Shown here: positions 54,161 to 61,700 of the stretch, piece after piece
Position numbering within the stretch: position 1 is the stretch's first letter
Layout of the letters: the number at the start of each line of letters is the position of its first letter
Source of the DNA: Kangiella sp. HZ709
GTDB taxonomy: Bacteria; Pseudomonadota; Gammaproteobacteria; Enterobacterales; Kangiellaceae
Reading direction: 5' to 3'
DNA: 64,000 nt
Assembly: GCF_009674675.1 (NCBI RefSeq)
Contig: NZ_WKJC01000001.1
Coordinates: forward strand, 310,001 to 374,000
The notes under the pieces: model-generated
Database searches by the model: none
Seen by the model: only the letters and a program-made list of their open reading frames with translations
What the model was told of the DNA's origin: nothing
Translations under genes and position numbers: made by a program

Positions 54161-55285
54161 TTATTTTTGTAATGTATTAATGAAGTCTAATGCTTCTTTG
54201 CCTTGCTCGGTGTTAAACACATTGCTAACAATAGACTGAACCTTTTCTTGATTTTTATCTGATTCAGCCAAAATCATCAGCGTATATTGGGCGCTAAAAC
54301 TGTTAGGGTCTAATCTAAGAGCTACACGAGCAGTTCTCTCTGCTTCTTCGTATTTACCTTCAAGCGCTTCAACTATTGATAACCCTCCATGTGTTTCGCC
54401 AAAGTTTCTATCGATATCCATAGCTGTTTCATAACAAGCTCTCGCATCAGCAACGCGATTTTGCAATAAAAAATTCCAACCAAGAGAATGCCAACTACCA
54501 ATATGCTCCGGCATTAAACTGCATGCTTTTTCTAAGAATGACTCTGCTGTAACTAAATCCTTTTTCATCATCAGTGCCAAGCCTTTATACAGCCAACCTC
54601 TGCCGACATGAGGGTGCATTTCAACTGCTTTATCAAAGTACTCTTCAGCTTTTACTAATTCTTTTAGATGTTGTTGGTTGAGCATGCCTGCAGCAAGTAG
54701 ACTCTCAATTTGATTAGGATCTTTGGTTAAAGCCTGCTCTGCATAATCTAATGATGCCTGAGAGTAACTACCGTTATCGAAGGAGATAAGTGACATTAGC
54801 CCTTGCAAACTTGTTTCATCGTTGAATTTGGCTAATCCTTTTTCTAAAACAATAACTGCTTTATCCAGTTCACCTAGGTGGTGAAGACTTCTGGCATGAA
54901 GACTGTAGACAGATGGTTCTGGATAGAAATTTATAGCAGTTAAAGCTTCGTCAACTGTTTCAAAGTTACCAAGCTGAAAGTTAGCATGAGCTAAGTTGAT
55001 AGTTACGAAGTTATGAGCCTGTTCACTAAATTTATAGTTTTCTAACAGCGCTACAACTTTGTCAGGCTTGCCTTGCGCAAGGAGTATATTACTTTTTTGG
55101 AATATTATATCTTCCGAAGCTGATCCTGTGGATTCAAGCTTCTCAATAAGACTCAAGGCATCATCTGAGTTACCAAGATGGTAATTGACACCTATCAACT
55201 CCCTAATGATAGAAGTATTTGAAGGGTCTTGCTTTAAAAAGGTGAGGAGTGCGTCTCTTCTCGTTTGTAATTCTTTATTATTCAT
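54161..55285 (-). CDS. TPR-repeat protein at the head of the flagellar operon
   Basis: A 374-residue, almost entirely helical protein with about ten TPR-like units; clear ones include YFDKAVEMHPHVGRGWLYKG and ACYETAMDIDRNFGETHGGL. No signal peptide or membrane helix, so cytoplasmic. This is not a standard flagellar protein. It is the first gene of the roughly 20-kb run. A second, smaller TPR gene lies at the other end of the locus (34329-34898). TPR proteins often act as secretion chaperones, so both could handle the giant RHS cargo; this is inference. Confidence 0.85.
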   Translation of the reverse strand: MNNKELQTRRDALLTFLKQDPSNTSIIRELIGVNYHLGNSDDALSLIEKLESTGSASEDIIFQKSNILLAQGKPDKVVALLENYKFSEQAHNFVTINLAHANFQLGNFETVDEALTAINFYPEPSVYSLHARSLHHLGELDKAVIVLEKGLAKFNDETSLQGLMSLISFDNGSYSQASLDYAEQALTKDPNQIESLLAAGMLNQQHLKELVKAEEYFDKAVEMHPHVGRGWLYKGLALMMKKDLVTAESFLEKACSLMPEHIGSWHSLGWNFLLQNRVADARACYETAMDIDRNFGETHGGLSIVEALEGKYEEAERTARVALRLDPNSFSAQYTLMILAESDKNQEKVQSIVSNVFNTEQGKEALDFINTLQK

Positions 55286-55349
55286 TGTAAGAAGCTTATT
55301 TTAAGCTCTTTCCAGCTATATTTTTATACTATTTATTTTAAGGCTGGCG

Positions 55350-55378
55350 ATTATAGGCTTCTTGTTAGAATTAAACAA
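55350..55378 (-). promoter_or_regulatory. Candidate sigma-70 promoter of the flagellar-type operon
   Basis: On the minus strand a perfect TATAAT (55355-55350) is preceded, after a 17-bp spacer, by TTGTTT (55378-55373), a weak -35. Transcription would start near 55343, about 58 bp before the TPR start codon at 55285. No sigma-54 type (TGGCAC-N5-TTGC) site was seen in this gap. Confidence 0.4.
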
Positions 55379-55621
55379 CCAGTTATATATTCATAATTTT
55401 TTCATAAATGTTTAGTATTTTTTTTAAATAATATTTATGCTCAAACAATATCTTAAATAAACATTCTAATTTATTGTTTTTAAAGTCTGAAAAGCAATAA
55501 TTTGCATTTGACACTCACCCCCCAAAACAGCAATTAACCAAAAAAGCATATTTATCTAATTGCTGCTCAATGTATCCATTTGTAGAAATGTGATGTCGTA
55601 CACAAAACTGAAAGTTTCAAT

Positions 55622-55649
55622 TAAACAAAAACGTATCTACAGCGAATGA
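55622..55649 (+). promoter_or_regulatory. Candidate promoter of giant RHS gene 2, sigma-28-like
   Basis: TAAAC (55622-55626), 15 bp, then GCGAATGA (55642-55649); the FliA consensus is TAAAG-N15-GCCGATAA (5 of 8 in the -10). It lies 82 bp before the start codon. The flanking ATTAAACAA and the CGAAT core are shared with the element before RHS gene 1. Confidence 0.45.
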
Positions 55650-55703
55650 CTAGTTAGAAGAAATATTTTAATAACTATTTTACTAAATTAGCTGAGTATA
55701 TTA

Positions 55704-58700
55704 ATGGATAACATCATCGTCGCCTCTGGGTTAGGTTTATTCAATTCATCTTTATCCGCTTTAGGTCAATCCAATTCATCGTCGTTAGGACAAGCCGGTT
55801 TAGCGGCTTATATTAATGCCCGAACAGGTAACCTACACCTTAATCAATCCGATACCTCATTGGTGGGCTTAGGTATTGATGCAAGCGTTTTGCGCAGTTA
55901 CAACTCGCAAGGTTTACTGCAAGATGATAATGGGGACAATTGGCAGTTTGGGATCGCTCGTTTAAATGGCATTAACAACGGTAATTGGATAAAGCGTGTT
56001 TCTGGTGACGGTGCTGAAATAACTTATACCTATAATTCCAGTAATGCCCGTTATGAAAATACCGACGGTAGCGGCGCTCACGATTACATGACTTTCAGTG
56101 GCGGTGTGGCTAAGTGGTTCCTTGATGGGGATACCGGCTTAACTGAAGAGTACAATGCGACGGGGCAGTTACTCAGACAAAAAGATCGCGACGGAAACGT
56201 GACCAACTTTGCCTATAATAGCTCAGGCAACATTCTCACCATTCAAAATTCAAGTCAAACGCTTCGATTTAGTTATTCAGGTAGTAAGGTCACGTCGGTT
56301 CGCAGTGAAACGTATACCAGCAATAGCACTGGAACAGCACTTAACTCAACGGTGGTTCGTTATCAATACGATTCTAGCAACCGTTTATCGAAGACCATTA
56401 TTGATTTAAGCCCTGAAAATAATAGCACTACAGACGGCAATACCTATAGCACAACTTATACTTATGACGGCAGCAGCAAACGAGTCGCCTCGGTTACACA
56501 AAGTGATGGTACTTCGGTTAATTTCACCTATCAACTGCACTCAGGAAGTTACAAAGTTAAAACCGTCAATTACGGCAACGGTGAAAATTATACTTATAAC
56601 TACGGCCTAAGCAATTCCAATGGTGCCTATACCCAAGTCATTAATGGTGTTGGGCAAAACACATTGTATTTCCATAATGCAGACGGTGAGTTAACCCGGG
56701 TTGAAAGTCCAGCCATTAACGGGCAGCGTCTAGTCACTAAATACACTTATGACAGCGCTGGCAATGTGATTTCTGTTATTGACGCTGAGAATAAAACCAC
56801 CAGCTATCAGTACGACAGCAAAGGCAATCGAATATTAGAGCGTGATGCCGCGGGTAATACGGTCAAACGAGCTTATAATAGCAAGAATCAACTGATCGCT
56901 GAGACGGTTTACTTGGTAGCCGATCCCGATGGCTCAGGCTCAGCTCAAGCCTCCTCGCCGATAACGGTTCGTTACATACGCGACAGTGAAGGTCATGTAC
57001 GTTTTGTGATAAATGCCGAAGGCGAGGTTACTGAAAGTCACTACAGCTCAACGGGGTTGAAGACTAAACAATACCGCTATTCGGGCAACGCTTATAATAT
57101 TTCTGGTTTGTCGGAAACTCAAGCTCCCAGCTTATCTCAGATGACCAACTGGTTAGGCGGCATAGATAAGAGTCAAAGTTTATTGACTCAGTATCTATAT
57201 GATTTCAGAGGGCAGCTGACCAGCAGTACAGCTTACACAACTGTCGACGCGAATGGTAACGGTGTGTCATCCACGGCAGCAAAGACGAGTTATGTCTATG
57301 ACTATATGGGACGTTTATTAGAAACCATTACACCTCGTGGTAATGCAACTTCAACGGCTAATGATTACCGCACTATGTTGTCTTATGATGGTCTTGGACG
57401 AGTGATATCAACGACGGATGCTGATGGCAATGTGAGCAACATCCAATATGTGTCGAGTCAAAATAAAGTGGTAAGTGTGAGTGCTAATGGGCTCTATTCA
57501 ACCAATGTCTACGATGCTGGTGGCCGACTGATCAGTAGCAGCGAGTCCAACAGTGCGAGTGTCAGCGATAATTTAGGCAGCACCCAATATTATTACGATG
57601 AAGCAGGGCGTTTGAGAGCTACCAAAAATGCTGATGACTCCATCAGTTATGTCTTTTATGATGCCGCCGGTCGAGTCAGTGCACAAGTAGACGGTTCAGG
57701 CTCCGTGGTTGAGTTTATTTATAATAAGCGCGGCCAAATTACTCAAACCAAAGCTTACGCGAATGAAGTGAACACCAGTAGTTGGTTGAACGCTTCTACT
57801 GGAGTAGTCGCCCACTCCACGTTTGATGCTATCCGCCCGGCAAACCACTCCGATGATCGAGTCACTCTTAACACCTATGACAGTGCTGGCCGTTTAACCT
57901 CTTCTAAAGATGGTGAGAATGTCACCACAACCTATCAATACGATGGCGCCGGACGATTAACTAAAACGCAAACGGCAGATCGTTTTAGCCGAAGCTTTTA
58001 TGATAAAGCTGGCCGTGAGGTTGCCATTTTAGATTCACGTGGCGCATTAAGTGAAAGCTTTTATAACGAAGCAGGGCAGCTGATTAAAATGGTGGCCTAT
58101 GCCAATTTCACTCCGGCTGCGCAGCGAGCCAACGGTACCTTATCACAACTACGTCCAACGGCTAACGCAGCTCACGACCAAATAACTCGCTATTATTATG
58201 ACGACAAAGGGCAGTTGATTGGTGAGTTGAACGCGAACCGTCATTTTACGGAAGTTACTTACGACCGAGACGGTAACGTGACACAGCGAAGAGCTTATTA
58301 TAACTCCTCTAACGGTACAATAACCGATAACACCAGCTTCAGTAGTGTGCGTCCAGCAACGAATGTTAGAGATCAAGTTTCGAGTTATCAATACGATGAG
58401 CTCGGCCGTTTAAGCCAAGAGACAAACCATGAAGGAACAACGACGAGTTACCGTTATGATTCGGTCGGGAATGTAACCAAAGCGCAGATAGCTGATCGTC
58501 GCAGTTACTCAGCATATGACGAGAAGGGACAGCTAACCCATAGTGTGAATGGTTTGGGGTCCCATCAGCTGGGGGCTAATGCTTCAGAGTCTCAAATTCA
58601 GAGTAAGGCCGACACCCATGGCATACGTTTTATTTATGATGAGATGGGGCGTGTAGTAAAAAGCATTAATGCCATTGGTGCACAAACTTTGTATTTTTAC

Positions 58701-61700
58701 GATACTGATGGGAATGCAGCCATCACGGTTGATGCAGAAGGTGGCGCCACGGTCAACGAATACAATGCGTTTGGCGAAGTAGAAAGCACGCGCATGTATG
58801 CCAAAGCGATATCCTTATCGGGTTTACAAGGCGGTTCTATCACCAGCACTTTACTGTCGCGCTTAAATACGGCTAGAGATGATGCAAAGGATAGTTACAC
58901 TGAGTTTAGATTCAATGCTCGTGGCGAGCTGGAGAAAGTACTTAACCGAATCATCAATAACTCCGGGGCTACAAGCTGGTATGAAACAGTTAATGAATAC
59001 AATTCTCATGGAGATTTAACCCTCACGACACAAGATAAGGCAGCTGGCGATACGTCAAAAACCGAGTACCTTTATGATAAAGGTGGCTTAGTTACCGGGA
59101 CTAAATCCTATTCAACGGGTGGTAGCTTTTATCAAGATGAAAGCGTGTACGATGCTTTTGGCCGTTTAGTCGAATACTATGACAATACCCAAAATAGCGT
59201 GGTTGAGCGCCATTACGATCGGTTAGGGCGTGTGATTGAGTTGGTGGATGCCGAAGGCGGCACATCGATTAAAGCCTACGATGCCTTCAATCGAGTGGTC
59301 TTTAGTGAAAACGCTCTGGGCGATGAAACCTTATATTATTACAGTGACAGTAATCGCAGTTTTGTAGTTGAAACTCCCAATGGACGTGAAACCACGACCT
59401 ATCGTAATGCCCATGGCCAAACCGTAACCATCGAAGACTCCAATGGTAATGAAACGAATTATAACTATGACCTCAATGGCAATGTTGAGGAAATTGAGAA
59501 TGCGTTAGGGGAAATTGTTGATCAACAATTTGACCAAGCAGGTCGTTTAATTGCTAGCTGGGATAATAGCGGTGTTAAAACTGAATACAGTTACGACCAA
59601 GTAGGTCGCTTGTTGACTCAGGTGGTTGATCCTAATGGCTTGGCAATTACCACTAGCAGTAGTTTCGACGCTAAAGGTCAGATTTTAACTTCGACGGATC
59701 CACGCGGCATTGTCACTCAAACTCAATACGACACTTTGGGGCAAGTGGTAGAGATTATCCGTGATTTGGGTGGGATGAATGTTACCACCCGTTTTGAATA
59801 TAACGGTTTAGGCAACCAAACACGGGTGATAGAAGCGGCTGGCAGTGCTTCTGAGCGTGTGACGGAATATGTCTTTGATGACCTGGGGCGCAGAATAAAA
59901 AGCATTGTTGACCCTGATGGCTTAGCGTTAACGACCGAGTACAGTTACGACGCCAACAGCAATGTCTCCGAATCGATAGATGCCAAGGGAGTGGTGACTC
60001 GTTATGAATATGATGGCAATAATCGTCAAGTAAAAGTGATTCAAGATTTTGGTGGTCTAAACCTGACAAGTCGAACTGTATACGATGCACAAGGGCAGGT
60101 CACCAGTCGTTTCGATGCTCGTGGTGTTGAAACCCGTTATGAATACACTCCTGATGGTTTGTTAGTTAAACAAACCCGAGACTTTGGTGGATTGAATTTA
60201 ATCACTCAATATGAATACGATGGTAATGCGAATCGTATTCGGATGACTGATCCTAAAGGGGTAAAGACTCGCTATTTTTACGATGATGTTAATAGGGTTT
60301 TTAAAACGGTGCGTGATGAAGGTGGTTTAAATAACACCACTTTGACCTCGTATGATGACAGTGGCAATGTGACTAAAGTGACCGACGCAAATGGCAATGC
60401 AAGCCATTACGTATACGATAACTTGAATCGTGCTCGGTTTGCCATTGATGCTAAAGGTTTTGTTACTGAATCTATTTATGATGAAGCCGGGAATTTAACT
60501 GAGAGACGTGCTTACCAATCACCAGTACAAACAACTGGCAGCTGGACAGAATCTCAATTAGCAGCGTTATTATCCGGAGTTTCAACAAATAATTTTGTAG
60601 AGGATTTTAGTAATTTAAACAATACAAAATTTAACTTTAGTGCTATTGGGAACTCTCAAGGGACTATAACTCATGCCAATGAAACAATAGTCTTCCAGAA
60701 TAAAAACGCTAGCACGGAAACTCGTTATTCATTAAGTAGAAACAGCGGATATTTATTATCTGAAGGTTATAATACAAGCTTTGACATTTCGACGAGCAAC
60801 CTTGATCAAGGCATCGACTTTAAAGCATTACTTAAAAATGCAAATTCTAGTTTTTTCTATGGTTTTGAAATAAAAACTCCTCCGCCAATAGGTCCAATCG
60901 ATCCAATCGATCCAATCGATCCAATCGATCCAATCGATCCAATCGATCCAGGTCCGATTGATCCTGCAGACCCAATAATAATTGGTCCTGGGGGTGACTT
61001 GTTAACTCCAAGTTCAACACAATCATCGCCTGAGCTACTGTCGGCTCGCTCTAGCAGCAATACTAGATTAGTAATGCTTGATTTTATTTCTTCTGAAGAA
61101 ACTTCTCGTAACTTCTTGGCCAGTTTGCAAAATGATAAAACTTATACAGTAGAAATAGAAACGTCTGCAGAAAAAGTTACTATTTATGTATATGAAAAAG
61201 GTACTTCGCGAGAAAGTGGCTTTAGAAACTTTATTACTTTAAATTCTGATACAGTGGGAGAAGTTAAATTTGAAGCTTCAACAAGCGCAACCCCCGACCT
61301 TGGAACCACCCTGTTAGGGTATGGCTCTATCAGTTTAGATAACTACTCTGAACAGCTTAGCGCTATAGAATATAGCCAACAAAACTTTGCATATGACGCT
61401 TTAGGAAGAAATACTTACTCCACTAATGCCGAAGGGTTTGTCACTAAAAACACCTATGACCGACTTGGCCAGATGGTAAAAACGGAACGTTTTGATAAAG
61501 CCGTTAATCATTCAACACTACGAACTGAACATGATTTTGAAGTGGCTTTACGAACAACTTGGTCTCAGGACTTTTCGGAAGGTGTATCCGGTTTTGGGCA
61601 TAATCTTAGTTCTCATCCGCACTTAGTATACCAAAAAGATAGTCAAATAGTTTTTGATCGTGAGCATCATGCTACTAATACTTGGCCTGGAATCTATCAA

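Larger units (their letters stand above)
55286..55703. promoter_or_regulatory. Divergent intergenic region between the flagellar operon and RHS gene 2
   Basis: 418 bp, AT-rich, no ORF. It carries the sigma-70-like promoter for the leftward operon and the sigma-28-like element for the rightward RHS gene. A C-tract (CCCCCC at about 55519-55524) is present. No terminator or long palindrome seen. Confidence 0.5.

Noticed and set aside
35290-55285. Reading the cluster as an ordinary lateral or polar flagellum
   Set aside because: Not fully excluded, but the lack of filament, cap, junction, stator and chemotaxis genes plus reduced FliG and FliM make it unlikely from this window.
35290-55285. Reading the cluster as a virulence injectisome (non-flagellar T3SS)
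   Set aside because: It has true rod, hook, hook-cap, P-ring and L-ring genes and no secretin or needle gene.
60894-60950. Possible CRISPR-like short repeats
   Set aside because: Units are 9 bp, contiguous, in frame with the coding sequence and have no spacers.
60857-61060. Minus-strand ORF made of Ile/Gly/Ser repeats
   Set aside because: It is the antisense shadow of the Pro-Ile-Asp repeat in the second RHS gene; low complexity, no ribosome binding site.
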